Counted from the first letter of the stretch, positions 1-9,932 are shown. The stretch is 34,893 nucleotides of DNA from Bacteroidetes bacterium GWA2_40_15 (GCA_001768195.1 MENI01000033.1:1-34893); one strand, 5' to 3'. Translations and numbers: made by a program. Notes: generated by a model not told the origin, from the sequence alone.

Positions 1-2
1 AT

Positions 3-2642
3 TTCGACAGCAAACAGGAATTCCAGCTGGAGGCAGTAAAAGCAATCACTGATATATTTGAAGGGCAGCCCTTGAGTGGTGGTGACTTTGAATTTTCGAT
101 CAATCAACCCGGCGCATTGCTTTCTGAAAATGGTTTCGGAAATAAAATAGACTTTTCACAGCTTGATCAGTTAACAGTAAACATTCAACATGCTCAAAAA
201 AATAACGGCTTAAAAGTTTCAACTAATGATGAAATTATAAGAAACGGCTGGAATTTTTCAGTCGAAATGGAAACAGGCACAGGAAAAACTTATGTTTATC
301 TCCGCACAATTTATGAATTGAATAAACTTTACGGCTTTAAAAAATTTGTCATTGTTGTTCCATCTGTTGCCATCCGTGAAGGGGTAATGAAAAATCTTGA
401 AATAACGGAAGACCATTTTCAGAATCTTTATGACAAAGTTCCGGTAACTTCTAATGTATATGATAGCAGGAAAGTCTCCAATTTGAGAGGTTTTGCATCT
501 GCTAATACAATTCAGGTATTAGTTATCAACATTGATTCATTTGCAAAAGATGAAAACATAATCAACAAGACAAACGATAAACTCACCGGGAAAAAACCGG
601 TTGAGTTCATTCAAAGCTGCAAACCGATTGTAATTGTCGACGAACCACAGAATATGGAAACGGAAATCCGCAAGCGGGCAATTGAAAATTTAAGTCCGCT
701 TTGCACACTTCGCTATTCTGCAACTCATACGAACCTTTACAATCTGATGTATTCTCTCAATCCTGTTAAAGCGTATGACTTGGGTTTAGTGAAGCAGATA
801 GAAGTTGATTCTGTTATAAGCGAAAAAGATTTTAACACTCCTTTCCTCCAATTGGAAAATATCACCCGTACAGGAAATGCAATTAAGGCTAAAATCAAAA
901 TTGATGTGAACGCAGTTAGCGGTGTAAAAAGAAAATCTGTTACGGCAAGCGGACGAAACCTTGACTTATTTCTTTTATCAAACAGAAATGAAAAATACGA
1001 TGGACTGAAAATTTATGAAATTGATTTTGGCAATGAGCAAATTGAACTTATCAACGGGATTGTATTAAAGAAAGGCGAAACGCAAGGCGGGATGAATGAT
1101 GAAATTATGCGTTTTATGATCAGCAAAACAGTAGAGGAACATCTTAAAAAAGAGAAAAGTTATAAAGACAAGGGAATAAAAGTTCTCTCTCTCTTTTTTA
1201 TCGACAGGGTGAAAAACTACAGGGAATATGATGCTGATGGAAATCCTCTGAAAGGGAAATATGCTCAATGGTTCGAAGAAATTTACAGCAAAGAGATTTC
1301 CAAACCTGTTTATAAGGATCTGAATGATTATTCAGTAAATGATATTCATAACGGGTATTTTTCAAAAGACAACAAAGGCAGGGTAAAAGACACTGGTGGA
1401 GAAACGCAGCTTGATGATGATACCTATAAACTCATTATGCAGGAAAAAGAAAAACTGCTCGATGTTAATATACCTCTTCGGTTTATTTTCAGCCATTCTG
1501 CTTTACGCGAAGGTTGGGACAATCCCAATGTATTTCAAATTTGCACTCTGAATGAAACCAAATCGGAAATTAAAAAACGTCAGGAAATAGGCCGTGGCCT
1601 ACGCTTATCTGTGAATCAGAACGGCAACCGGATTTTCGACCCCAACATAAACAAGCTTACAGTTATTGCCAATGAGCGCTATGATGATTTTGCCAAAGCC
1701 CTTCAGAAAGAAATCCAGGAAGATTGCGGAGTTGATTTTTCAGGCAGGACTAAGAACAAGAACGATAAAAAGAAAGTAAACTACAGAAAAGGATTTGAGG
1801 CTGACCCGAGATTTCTTCAGATTTGGGAGAAGATTAAGTTTCAGACAAAGTACAGTGTGAATTACGATACAGAAAAGCTTATTGTACTTGCTGCAAATGC
1901 AGTGAGCAAAATGGATGAAACTAAAAAGCCGGCAATCAGGTCAACAAAGAAAAAAGTTTTGATTACTGATGAAGGAGTGGATGGACAATTATTGAGCGAT
2001 AGTGCAAATGACGAATACGGGATCGGTTTTGAGATTCCGGATATGCTTGCCTACATACAAAACAAAACGGAATTGACGCGCAGCACCATTTTGGAAATAC
2101 TGAAAAATTCAAAACGGTTAAAAGAGGTCATACTCAATCCTCAGTTATTTATGGACAATGCCGTCTTCAAAATCAGGGAGGAATTACATCAATTAATGAT
2201 AGATGGGATCAAATACGAAAAGATCGGAGACAAGTTCTACGAAATGACTCTGTTTGATGACAGCGACTTTGAAATTTACATTGACGAATTTACTCACACA
2301 GTTAAAGACAGTTCAAAGACAATTTATGAAAACTACATTCCGCTTGACAGTGGTGTCGAAAACCAGTTTGCAAAGGATTGTGAGAGCAGCGAACAGATTG
2401 AATTCTATTTCAAGCTTCCATACCGGTTTGAGATCAAAACTCCAATTGGTCAATATCGGCCTGACTGGGCAGTAGTTTTCAAAGGCGAAAAGAAAATTTA
2501 CTTTGTTGCCGAAACCAAATCTGTTGGTCAGGAACTAAGGGGCAGTGAAAAATTAAAAATTGCCTGTGGAATTGCACACTTCAAAAAATTTGAAGATGTA
2601 ATTTATAAAAGGGTCTCTGCTGTATCAGATCTGAATCTTTAA
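3..2642 (+). CDS. Type III restriction enzyme Res subunit (5' partial)
   Basis: Helicase-nuclease subunit that, with a Mod methyltransferase, translocates on and cleaves unmodified DNA. The frame is open to the window edge: before the TTG at 72 it already reads FDSKQEFQLEAVKAITDIFE, the usual N-terminal region of this family. The TTG is therefore not the start, and only a few residues are missing. About 879 residues are visible. Seen in order: motif I METGTGKT (nt about 267-290), a DEAD-like VDEPQN (about 639-656), SALREGWDNP (about 1497) and the motif VI region RQEIGRGLRLS (about 1580-1610). The C-terminal end has a PD-(D/E)xK-type nuclease signature, RPDWAVV followed by AETKS (about 2458-2520). 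The Mod gene should lie upstream, outside the window. No frameshift or stop is seen, so the gene looks intact as far as visible. Confidence 0.93.
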   Translation, partial: FDSKQEFQLEAVKAITDIFEGQPLSGGDFEFSINQPGALLSENGFGNKIDFSQLDQLTVNIQHAQKNNGLKVSTNDEIIRNGWNFSVEMETGTGKTYVYLRTIYELNKLYGFKKFVIVVPSVAIREGVMKNLEITEDHFQNLYDKVPVTSNVYDSRKVSNLRGFASANTIQVLVINIDSFAKDENIINKTNDKLTGKKPVEFIQSCKPIVIVDEPQNMETEIRKRAIENLSPLCTLRYSATHTNLYNLMYSLNPVKAYDLGLVKQIEVDSVISEKDFNTPFLQLENITRTGNAIKAKIKIDVNAVSGVKRKSVTASGRNLDLFLLSNRNEKYDGLKIYEIDFGNEQIELINGIVLKKGETQGGMNDEIMRFMISKTVEEHLKKEKSYKDKGIKVLSLFFIDRVKNYREYDADGNPLKGKYAQWFEEIYSKEISKPVYKDLNDYSVNDIHNGYFSKDNKGRVKDTGGETQLDDDTYKLIMQEKEKLLDVNIPLRFIFSHSALREGWDNPNVFQICTLNETKSEIKKRQEIGRGLRLSVNQNGNRIFDPNINKLTVIANERYDDFAKALQKEIQEDCGVDFSGRTKNKNDKKKVNYRKGFEADPRFLQIWEKIKFQTKYSVNYDTEKLIVLAANAVSKMDETKKPAIRSTKKKVLITDEGVDGQLLSDSANDEYGIGFEIPDMLAYIQNKTELTRSTILEILKNSKRLKEVILNPQLFMDNAVFKIREELHQLMIDGIKYEKIGDKFYEMTLFDDSDFEIYIDEFTHTVKDSSKTIYENYIPLDSGVENQFAKDCESSEQIEFYFKLPYRFEIKTPIGQYRPDWAVVFKGEKKIYFVAETKSVGQELRGSEKLKIACGIAHFKKFEDVIYKRVSAVSDLNL

Positions 2643-2676
2643 TCATAACGCTCTGAAGGGTCAGTAAATATCCATT

Positions 2677-2707
2677 ATTGATTCAACAATATTGGATTCA
2701 ACCAATA
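2677..2707 (+). terminator. Two small tandem hairpins after the restriction gene
   Basis: Two adjacent short stem-loops share the same six-base loop, ATTCAA: ATTG/CAAT (2677-2690) and TATTGG/CCAATA (2690-2707), followed by AAAAG rather than a T-run. They lie 35 bases after the stop of the restriction gene and 64 bases before the next start. They could help end transcription, but the stems are short and AT-rich. No convincing promoter was seen in this gap. Confidence 0.3.
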
Positions 2708-2770
2708 AAAGTTAAACATGTTAATAGAAATAACAATTATTGCTCCATTAAATAAATTAAAAAATACAGA

Positions 2771-4441
2771 ATGGACCATAATAAATTAAATCATATCGGA
2801 CAGAAAGGATACTTTCAAACCACGCTCGAAAATTTGCTGGAAGGTTGCCAGATAATTGATTTTGAGTACCGCTATTTATTTATAAATAATGCAGCTGCAA
2901 AACAAGGCAAGAAACCTGCCGAAGAGTTGCTTGGGCATATAATGATGGAAATGTACCAGGGCATTGAAATAACCCATATGTTTTCCATTTTAAGGCAAAG
3001 CATGCAAGAACGGATTCCCCGGCAGATGGAAAATGAATTCATTTTTGAAGACGGTACAAAGGGTTGGTATCTTTTAAGCTTCGAACCTGTGCCGGAGGGT
3101 GTCCTCATAATGTCAACCGATATAACAGAAACAAAAAAGAATGAAGAAAAACGAGCAGATGAGTTAATCAAGACTAATAAGGAACTTGCCTTTCAAAATA
3201 AAGAGAAAGAAGAAAGAGCAGCGGAATTAATCATTGCTAACAAAGAGCTTGTCTTTCAAAACGAAGAGAAAGAAAAACGGGCAGAAGAGTTAACCATAGC
3301 CAAAGAACAAGCCGAAGAAAGCGACCGCCTTAAATCCGCTTTTCTAACCAATATGAGCCATGAGATACGTACTCCAATGAACGGCATTCTTGGATTTACC
3401 GAACTCTTAAAAGAACCGAATTTAACTAGTGATGACATACAGGATTATATTCAAATCATCCAGATTAGTGGCACACGTATGTTAAATACCATCAATAATA
3501 TTATTGACGTTTCGAAAATTGAATCGGGACTTATTCAAATTAATATTTCTGAGACTAATATTAACGAAAAAATGGAATTCACTTATAATTTTTTTAAACC
3601 GGAAGTTAGGTTTAAAGGTTTGCAATTCCTGATTAAAAACAGTTTGTCATCAACAGAATCCATAATTAAAACAGACAATGAAAAAGTCTACGGAATACTT
3701 ACTAACCTTATTAAAAATGCCATTAAGTTTACATATGAAGGTTCAATTGAATTCGGCTGTGAGAAAAAGGGGGAATACCTTGAATTCTTTGTAAAAGATA
3801 CAGGGATAGGCATCCCAGGAAAACAGAAGGAACTTATTTTTGAGAGATTCAGGCAGGGTAGTGAATCTCATAACCGGGGTTATGAAGGCAGTGGCTTGGG
3901 CTTATCCATTGCGAGATCTTATATAAAAATGCTTGGTGGGGAAATCTGGGTGGAAAGCGAAGAAGGAATAGGCTCAATATTTTATTTTACCATTCCTTGC
4001 AATGTCTCATCTGAAGAAAAGACAGAAATAGTAAATGCTGTTTCCGCAGAGCAAGAAGAAGTTGAAATAAAGAACCTGAAAATATTGATTGTCGAAGACG
4101 ATGAAATATCTTATTCATTTCTAACAAGAACACTCCAGAAAATCAGTAATGAAGTTTTACATGCAATAACAGGAGTTGAAGCCGTTGAGGCTTGCCGGAA
4201 TAATCCCGACCTTGATTTGGTACTAATGGACATTAGAATGCCCGTTATGGATGGGAATGAAGCCACACAACAAATCCGTCAGTTTAATAAAGATGTAATC
4301 ATCATTGCACAAACAGCCTATGCATTTGCTGGTGACAAAGAATTGGCAATAAAAGCTGGATGCAACGATTATATTTCTAAACCAATTAATAGTACCTCTT
4401 TAATTGAGTTAATCAGAAAGCATATTAAGTATAGCAAATGA
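2771..4441 (+). CDS. Soluble PAS hybrid histidine kinase with receiver
   Basis: Cytoplasmic two-component sensor of 556 residues with no membrane segment. Domains: PAS (about 13-120); a coiled coil (about 124-183) built of a 21-residue repeat with RADEL, RAAEL and RAEEL at residues 128, 149 and 170; HisKA with His197 in NMSHEIRTP; HATPase with N box ([10 protein letters not shown]), G1 (DTGIGIP) and G2 (GSGLGL); and a C-terminal receiver (about 435-556) with acidic E442/D443/D444, phospho-acceptor Asp487 in LMDIRMP and Lys537. All catalytic residues are present. The 21-residue period is exactly three heptads, as expected for a signalling helix between sensor and kinase. The receiver ends the protein, with no DNA-binding output. 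Its PAS resembles the first PAS of the CHASE kinase at 13542, and 97 bp of its receiver is duplicated exactly at 9925. The ligand is unknown. Confidence 0.93.
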   Translation: MDHNKLNHIGQKGYFQTTLENLLEGCQIIDFEYRYLFINNAAAKQGKKPAEELLGHIMMEMYQGIEITHMFSILRQSMQERIPRQMENEFIFEDGTKGWYLLSFEPVPEGVLIMSTDITETKKNEEKRADELIKTNKELAFQNKEKEERAAELIIANKELVFQNEEKEKRAEELTIAKEQAEESDRLKSAFLTNMSHEIRTPMNGILGFTELLKEPNLTSDDIQDYIQIIQISGTRMLNTINNIIDVSKIESGLIQINISETNINEKMEFTYNFFKPEVRFKGLQFLIKNSLSSTESIIKTDNEKVYGILTNLIKNAIKFTYEGSIEFGCEKKGEYLEFFVKDTGIGIPGKQKELIFERFRQGSESHNRGYEGSGLGLSIARSYIKMLGGEIWVESEEGIGSIFYFTIPCNVSSEEKTEIVNAVSAEQEEVEIKNLKILIVEDDEISYSFLTRTLQKISNEVLHAITGVEAVEACRNNPDLDLVLMDIRMPVMDGNEATQQIRQFNKDVIIIAQTAYAFAGDKELAIKAGCNDYISKPINSTSLIELIRKHIKYSK

Positions 4442-4494
4442 AGCTGAATTTTTCAGATTTCTAAAATGCCATCCCCTTTTTTTAATATAGAATC

Positions 4495-4643
4495 CTTTGC
4501 AAGCACATTCCGCAAAGAATACATACAAAATAAATCTGATTCCTCTTTTGCGTAAAGAGCTTGCAAAGATCAAAATCAGACACAACAAGAAAGATTCAAA
4601 GGCACATTTGCAGCTTGAAATCCGGAAGCTGCAAATGAGCCTT
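4495..4643 (+). repeat. Intergenic double-hairpin element, copy 1
   Basis: The 408-base gap 4442-4849 holds this element and otherwise AT-rich DNA. Hairpin A pairs 4495-4516 with 4547-4568 (18 of 22 positions). Hairpin B pairs 4599-4616 with 4626-4643 (17 of 18 positions) around a nine-base loop, GAAATCCGG. The whole element recurs at 13216-13365, with an identical hairpin B loop, and hairpin A recurs in shortened form at 19361-19421. Hairpin A contains two A-A mismatches flanking a C-G pair (CACAT against AAGAG), kept in all copies. It starts 54 bases after the stop of the upstream kinase. It could be a transcript-end structure, a mobile repeat family or a structured RNA. The strand is assigned only by analogy with the flanking genes. 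Confidence 0.75.
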
Positions 4644-4849
4644 CAAGGTATTCTTCTAGTATAGTGAACTAAAAGCCAATTTCTTTTCTCTTTGAAAAAA
4701 ATAAGACTTAATTTCTTATAACTATGTGAGTATCCAGTCAAATTCAATTCAATTAAATGAAATAATGGATTCTTCCCATTTGAGAAAACTAATTATCTTT
4801 AAGAATTCGATTATATGATTGGGGAAATTACAATATTAACGTGTTTATA

Positions 4850-6817
4850 ATGAAAAGTTCATATCGGCTTTATCTGTTCTTTACCTGTCTGTCTCTTTCA
4901 GCTTTTTCTTTTGGCCAGATTGATACCGCAGGTATTAAAAACTTATTTGAAATGTCTTTTTCAAACCTTATGGACCAGAAGGTTGTCACTGCTTCAAAAT
5001 ATGCTCAGAATATTTCAGAGGCAGCATCGTCCATAGGTACCATTACGGCAGAGGAAATTAAATATTTCGGCTATAAGACTCTGGGGGAAGCCCTTAACGG
5101 CCAGAGAGGTATCTATCTGTCAAACGATAAAAATTATCTGCAGGTTGGTTCTCGCGGATTCAGTCGTCCGACAGATTATAATAACAGGATCGTTATAATG
5201 ATAGATGGACATATTATGAATGAGGTTGTTTATGGTTCAGCATTTATGGGTAACGAACTGGCAATAAACCTTGAAAATGTTGAAAGAATTGAAATTATCA
5301 GGGGACCGGGTGCTTCAGTTTACGGGTCAGGAGCCATGCTGAATATAGTCAACTTATTTATGAAGAAAGGTTCTGAGATTAATGGTTTATCAGTTTCTGC
5401 AGGAACCGGAAGTTTTGGAAAAAATGACCTGTCGGTAATTTATGGAAAGAAAATAAAAAGCATTGATTTTTCAATATCCGGGACAGGTGGTATTTCCAAA
5501 GGTGAAGATTATTACTTCCGTGAACTTGATTCTTCCGGAACAAATAATGGTATATCCCGGGGAATGGATTGGGAGGAATATTTTGGCTTACAGTCAGCCT
5601 TTTCTTATAACAATTTTAAGTTATCTGCAGGCTTTTCCAGCCGGGCTAAAGGAATTCCGACAGGGGCTTTTAATGCTGATCTTACAGGAGATGTTAAAAC
5701 AATCGATGACAGGTATTTTGTTGAAGCCGGCTACCGGAAAGAATTTAAAAGAAGCAATTACCTTCTCTTCAGATCATACTATGATGATTATTGTTATTCG
5801 GGTTCATATCCCGGAGGTGGTTTGAATTACTTTGATGCGTCCAAAGGCCGATGGGGAGGTGGAGAAATTCAGTACTATCTTGAAGCTGGCGAAAAAAATG
5901 TTATAACCGCAGGAATTGAATATAAATATATTTTTCGATCTGATTATAAGGAATGGGACGATGACACTACTTACTTTGATAAAAATTTCCCATTCTCATC
6001 TTTCTCTGTTTATGCCCAGGATCAGATTAAAATTGTCAGAAACCTTCACCTCACAGCCGGATTAAGGTATGATCGTTATTCTATTTTTGGTCAGGCTTTA
6101 AGTCCCAGACTTGCTCTCGTTTATAATTATTCGTTAAATTCATCCCTGAAGCTTTTATATAGCGATGCTTTTAGAATTCCAAACTTTTACGAATCATTCT
6201 ACGAATCCTATAATTCTCACGTTGCAAATCCCGATATCCAATCTGAGAAAATCAGCGCTCAGGAGCTGGTATGGTCTCATAAATTATCTAAGTCCTTGTA
6301 CGGTAATCTTTCCATCTACCATTTCTTAACATTTGATCTTATTGATCAGCATCTTCATGATGAAAATCTTACGGAATTCCATAATATCGGCAAGGCAATA
6401 GGATACGGTTTGGAGTATGGGTTCAAATATAAGCATCCGGATAATAATAGCCAGGCTTTTCTTAACCTGACTTTGCAGAGTACCCTTGACAAACATACCG
6501 GGGAAACTTTATCAAACTCCCCTGCCTTTATGGTTAAATCAGGTTTTATTTTTCCGGTTACAAAATATTTTTACATTGTTCCCGGGTTTTTCTTTGAAAC
6601 CGGAAGAAAGACCCTGGCGGGAAATAAAACCGGAAACCTTTATCTGTTTAATCTTGGTATTAACTCAGTCAGATTTCTAAAACACTTTGAAGCTTCTTTG
6701 AAAGTCAGGAATCTTTTTAACAGGGCTTATTATTCTCCGGCAGGTTACGAACATGTTCAGGATGTGCTTATTCAGGATAGCAGAAATATTTATTTTAAGG
6801 TAACTGCAAATTTTTAA
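4850..6817 (+). CDS. TonB-dependent outer-membrane receptor
   Basis: Outer-membrane gated beta-barrel of 655 residues. I chose the ATG at 4850 (MKSSYRLYLFF) over the GTG at 4841, because a clean signal peptide ending near SFGQ follows directly. The mature protein opens with a plug domain: VVTASKYAQNISEAASSIG, IMIDGHIMN, and the plug signature ENVERIEIIRGPGASVYGSG. A long barrel follows, ending in an aromatic C-terminus (VTANF). It lacks the carboxypeptidase-like N-terminal extension and SusD partner of polysaccharide-uptake receptors, so it is closer in layout to siderophore or cobalamin-type receptors. It lies 6 bases before a YfiR-like gene and 8 bases further a CHASE8 kinase. In this context it may act as an envelope sensor or signal transducer rather than only a transporter. 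The substrate is unknown. Confidence 0.93.
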   Translation: MKSSYRLYLFFTCLSLSAFSFGQIDTAGIKNLFEMSFSNLMDQKVVTASKYAQNISEAASSIGTITAEEIKYFGYKTLGEALNGQRGIYLSNDKNYLQVGSRGFSRPTDYNNRIVIMIDGHIMNEVVYGSAFMGNELAINLENVERIEIIRGPGASVYGSGAMLNIVNLFMKKGSEINGLSVSAGTGSFGKNDLSVIYGKKIKSIDFSISGTGGISKGEDYYFRELDSSGTNNGISRGMDWEEYFGLQSAFSYNNFKLSAGFSSRAKGIPTGAFNADLTGDVKTIDDRYFVEAGYRKEFKRSNYLLFRSYYDDYCYSGSYPGGGLNYFDASKGRWGGGEIQYYLEAGEKNVITAGIEYKYIFRSDYKEWDDDTTYFDKNFPFSSFSVYAQDQIKIVRNLHLTAGLRYDRYSIFGQALSPRLALVYNYSLNSSLKLLYSDAFRIPNFYESFYESYNSHVANPDIQSEKISAQELVWSHKLSKSLYGNLSIYHFLTFDLIDQHLHDENLTEFHNIGKAIGYGLEYGFKYKHPDNNSQAFLNLTLQSTLDKHTGETLSNSPAFMVKSGFIFPVTKYFYIVPGFFFETGRKTLAGNKTGNLYLFNLGINSVRFLKHFEASLKVRNLFNRAYYSPAGYEHVQDVLIQDSRNIYFKVTANF

Positions 6818-6823
6818 TCTTAT

Positions 6824-7363
6824 ATGTTGAGGATTATCAGTATGGCTCCTGTTTTTAAAATATTCTTGTTTATTAATCTTATTATTTTCAATATAGAAGG
6901 GAAAGCTCAATATAATGAAAACGTCATAAGGGCAGCTTATATTGAACGTCTGACCCGGTTTGTAGAATGGCCACAGATAACAAGTAGAGATACTGGTTAT
7001 TTTAAAATAGGTGTTTATGGAGATGCCGAATTCTATAACATTCTGAAAATTGCATTAATAGATAAAAGCATTAAAAGCCGGAAGGTGACAGTAATTGAGT
7101 TATCAGATTACAAAGAAATAGAAACCTGTGATCTTTGTTATCTATCCGGTATTTCATATAATGATATTGAAAAAATAATGGCTTCAGCCAACAAAGCCGG
7201 AGTATTGATCCTGTCAGCCGGTAAAGATTATGGAACAAAAGGAATACATATAAATTTTTATATTGAAGAGGATAAACTCAAGTTTGAAATCAACAGAAAA
7301 GCTGTATCGGCCGGTAATTTTAAAATAAGTTCTCTCCTGATGAATAATTCCAAAATCATTTAA
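6824..7363 (+). CDS. YfiR-family (DUF4154) periplasmic protein
   Basis: Small exported protein of 179 residues. A hydrophobic signal sequence (about residues 7-28, ending near EGKAQ) is followed by the YfiR/DUF4154 pattern: RAAYIERLTRFVEWP, FKIGVYGD, a cysteine pair in ETCDLCYLSG, VLILSAGKD, IHINFYIEEDKLKFEIN, and AGNFKISSLLM at the end. In Pseudomonas, YfiR binds the periplasmic part of the CHASE8 diguanylate cyclase YfiN and holds it off; the outer-membrane partner YfiB relieves this. Here the gene sits between a TonB-dependent receptor (6 bases upstream) and a CHASE8-type kinase (8 bases downstream), so it probably restrains or tunes that kinase. The start could be 6824 or the ATG at 6842; both leave a plausible signal peptide. 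Confidence 0.88.
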   Translation: MLRIISMAPVFKIFLFINLIIFNIEGKAQYNENVIRAAYIERLTRFVEWPQITSRDTGYFKIGVYGDAEFYNILKIALIDKSIKSRKVTVIELSDYKEIETCDLCYLSGISYNDIEKIMASANKAGVLILSAGKDYGTKGIHINFYIEEDKLKFEINRKAVSAGNFKISSLLMNNSKII

Positions 7364-7371
7364 GAAATATT

Positions 7372-9312
7372 ATGAAACTGTTCAGCTATTTTTCAATCAG
7401 ACAAAAACTTATTGGTATTCTGCTTACCGTTACAATTATCAGCCTTCTTATCGGATTCACTTTCGAGGTCTTTAGCAACATCCGTGCATCAAAAAAAGAT
7501 CTGGAAGATAATATCTTACTTAACGCAAAATTAATATCAGACTTTTCAGTCCCGACAATTCTTTTTGATGACAATAAAGCTGCTGGAAACATTTTACTTA
7601 AACTGAGAAATATTCCTTCTGTTTTGTCCGGAGTTATTTATGATACTCAAAATAATGTTTTTGCTACATATTATAAATCAGGTTACGAAAATTCATCAAT
7701 TCTTGTTAATCCTGATTCATCAGGATTTACGGAAAATAAATTATTATTCATTACAGAACCAATAATTTCTGAAAATATAACAATAGGAAGAGTGACCTTT
7801 GTTGCATCGACTGATGTCATAAGATCGAAGACAATCAGTCATATTAAAGTAATCGCGCTGATTTTTCTGGGAACTGCATTTCTTGCTTTCATCTTCTCTC
7901 TACTACTCGAGAGGATGATCTCCAAACCTATTATAAATTTGGCGTCCATCGCCCGGAATATTCGTGTCTCCGGTGATCTTAAATTGAGAGCTCAAAAATA
8001 TTCAGATGATGAAACAGGTACTTTGTATGACAGTTTTAATGACTTACTCATTAGCCTGTCAGTCAGGAAGGAAGAAAGGGATCGTGCTGAAAAAGCTTTA
8101 CTTGAAGAAAGAGAAAATCTCGAAAAAAGAGTTTCCGAAAGGACAATTGAACTTAATAGTGCAAAAGAAAAAGCTGAAGAGTCAGACAGATTGAAATCAT
8201 CATTCATTTCGAATTTTTCACATGAAATCCGTACACCTCTGAATGCAATTATTGGTTTTACCGATTTATTAAAAGAAGGAATGGCCACTGATGAAGATAA
8301 GGCATTTGCGGTAAATTGCATTAATGAAAGCAAAGATGACCTCCTCCAACTTATTGAAAATGTATTAGATACTTCAAGCATCGAAACAAATCAACTTTCC
8401 CTGAACAGGTCTGATTTCTTAATTAATGATGAAATAAACAGCATTTTTAAATTTTCTGAAGAACTCCTGAATCAAAGGGGAAAACAATTAATTCAAATTA
8501 AAACATCAATTGACAGCACTAAGGAGCTTAAAATTAATACTGATCGAAGAAGGTTAACTCAAATACTTAAACAACTGGTTGATAACGCCGTAAAGTATAC
8601 GAATGAGGGATATATTGAAATTGGAACATTCTTACCAGATTCAGAATTTATCGGGTTCTATGTAAAAGACACAGGATTCGGAATTCCTGAAAATGAAAAA
8701 GAAAAAATATTTACCAGATTTTATAAAATCGAATCTGACAAAAATAACCTCTACCGTGGGGCTGGTTTAGGATTAACACTCGTAAAGGGTTTAGTTGATA
8801 CTCTCAACGGCAAAATCCGGATAGAATCTGAACCAGGTATTGGTTCCACATTATATTTTACAATCCCTCGTATCATGTCAGCAATCGACGGTAAATTTAA
8901 TATTGAAATTACCCCGGTAGAAATCTCTGTTTTTAAAGGGAAAAAAGTATTAATTGCTGAAGATAACTTTAATAACTATGCCTATCTGTCGAAAGTAATA
9001 AAGAGGGCGGAAATGGAAGCTATAAACGCCAGGAATGGATTGGAAGCTGTCTATCTGGCCAATGAACATAAATTTGACCTTATTCTTATGGATATTTTAA
9101 TGCCGGAAATGGATGGATTCGAAGCAGCAAAAAGGATAAAATCATCTCATCCCGGTATTCCGATCATAGCACAGACTGCATTTAATTTCAACAAGGAAGA
9201 TAAGAATATGATTGAATTATTCGATGCTTATCTTTTGAAGCCAATAACACCTCAAGATTTAATAAAGTCAATTGCAAGGTTTTTCATACCCCCGGTTTCT
9301 TCTGATAACTGA
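7372..9312 (+). CDS. CHASE8-HAMP hybrid histidine kinase with receiver (YfiN-like sensor)
   Basis: Inner-membrane sensor kinase of 646 residues. Membrane segment one spans about residues 11-31. The periplasmic domain (about 35-153) resembles CHASE8, as in YfiN (LISDFSVPTILFDDNKAA, then VLSGVIYDTQNNVFATYY). Membrane segment two spans about 157-178, followed by HAMP (about 181-233), a coiled coil, HisKA with His284 in NFSHEIRTP, HATPase (QLVDNAVKYT, DTGFGIP, GAGLGL), and a receiver with E530/D531, phospho-acceptor Asp574 (LMDILMP) and a LLKPI lysine. All key residues are present. In place of the GGDEF output of YfiN it carries a kinase and receiver. It is the last gene of the receptor/YfiR unit. 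The receiver has no attached output, so phosphate must pass to a separate regulator or feed back on the kinase. Its kinase core and receiver resemble those of the gene at 10268. Confidence 0.9.
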   Translation: MKLFSYFSIRQKLIGILLTVTIISLLIGFTFEVFSNIRASKKDLEDNILLNAKLISDFSVPTILFDDNKAAGNILLKLRNIPSVLSGVIYDTQNNVFATYYKSGYENSSILVNPDSSGFTENKLLFITEPIISENITIGRVTFVASTDVIRSKTISHIKVIALIFLGTAFLAFIFSLLLERMISKPIINLASIARNIRVSGDLKLRAQKYSDDETGTLYDSFNDLLISLSVRKEERDRAEKALLEERENLEKRVSERTIELNSAKEKAEESDRLKSSFISNFSHEIRTPLNAIIGFTDLLKEGMATDEDKAFAVNCINESKDDLLQLIENVLDTSSIETNQLSLNRSDFLINDEINSIFKFSEELLNQRGKQLIQIKTSIDSTKELKINTDRRRLTQILKQLVDNAVKYTNEGYIEIGTFLPDSEFIGFYVKDTGFGIPENEKEKIFTRFYKIESDKNNLYRGAGLGLTLVKGLVDTLNGKIRIESEPGIGSTLYFTIPRIMSAIDGKFNIEITPVEISVFKGKKVLIAEDNFNNYAYLSKVIKRAEMEAINARNGLEAVYLANEHKFDLILMDILMPEMDGFEAAKRIKSSHPGIPIIAQTAFNFNKEDKNMIELFDAYLLKPITPQDLIKSIARFFIPPVSSDN

Positions 9313-9476
9313 TACCCAATATTTATTGTCAAACACACGTTTCGTCGTGCATCCATATCCTCTTTGTAAAATGGAGAATAACCTGGTCTGATTCTTAATA
9401 ACAAAATCTCATTTTTTATTCATACCTTTCTGTTGCTAAACATATTATTTAATGAAAATAAATATGCAATTTCAGA

Positions 9477-9932
9477 ATGAGCAAAAGACGAAAGACTGAC
9501 TTACAGGCTTGTTTAATTAAAAAGTTTTCAGAAGAGATGCCGGTGAGTGGAGGGAAATGGACTCCTGCTGCCATTTTTCATATGTTACCTGATGGGGAAC
9601 TTATTATGGTGGATCGTTCCCTTATCGGCATCCTGGGGTTCAAGGACGACAAAGAATTACTTGGCAAGAGTATAAGTACTTTATATCACAATCGGCAGCA
9701 GAAGAACGATGAATTATTCAGCATATTTGAGAAGGAACAAAATGAATCCTGTCTGAATACTGAAGTCTTCTGGGCCAGGAAAGATGGATCCCCAATATCT
9801 AAATCACTTTCTGTTCATCCTATAAGAGATAAAATAAATAAAATAGAATACTACGAAGGTTATGTAAAGGAAATTTCAGTAAGAAAGGTCTCCGGAAGAG
9901 CCGGATACAAGAGTGTGGAGAATGGGTACTAA
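9477..9932 (+). pseudogene. PAS-domain remnant of a sensor kinase
   Basis: ORF of 151 residues with one recognisable PAS domain (about 35-137): LPDGELIMVDRSLIGILGF, FWARKDGSP, and YEGYVKEISVRK at the point where a PAC motif usually leads into the next domain. No signal peptide, membrane segment, kinase or output domain follows. Instead the frame continues for about 14 residues and meets a stop (9930-9932) inside a DNA block shared exactly with the receiver of the kinase at 2771. The simplest reading is that a PAS kinase lost its kinase domains by deletion or recombination and was joined out of frame to a receiver end. A short functional PAS-only protein cannot be excluded. The 164-base gap before it (9313-9476) shows no clear promoter. 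Confidence 0.6.

Noticed and set aside
72-74. TTG as the start of the restriction subunit
   Set aside because: The frame is open to the window edge and the upstream codons give typical family sequence, so the gene is cut by the window.
4495-4643. Integron attC site for the hairpin elements
   Set aside because: The copies lack the paired GTTRRRY core sites, and no integrase or cassette pattern is present.
4771-4850. Promoter-like TATCTTTA before the TonB-dependent receptor
   Set aside because: The last base departs from TAnnTTTG and the nearest TTTG is only 11 bases away, so it does not fit the consensus.
9342-9359. CACG/CGTG dyad after the CHASE8 kinase
   Set aside because: A four-base stem is too weak to call a terminator or operator.
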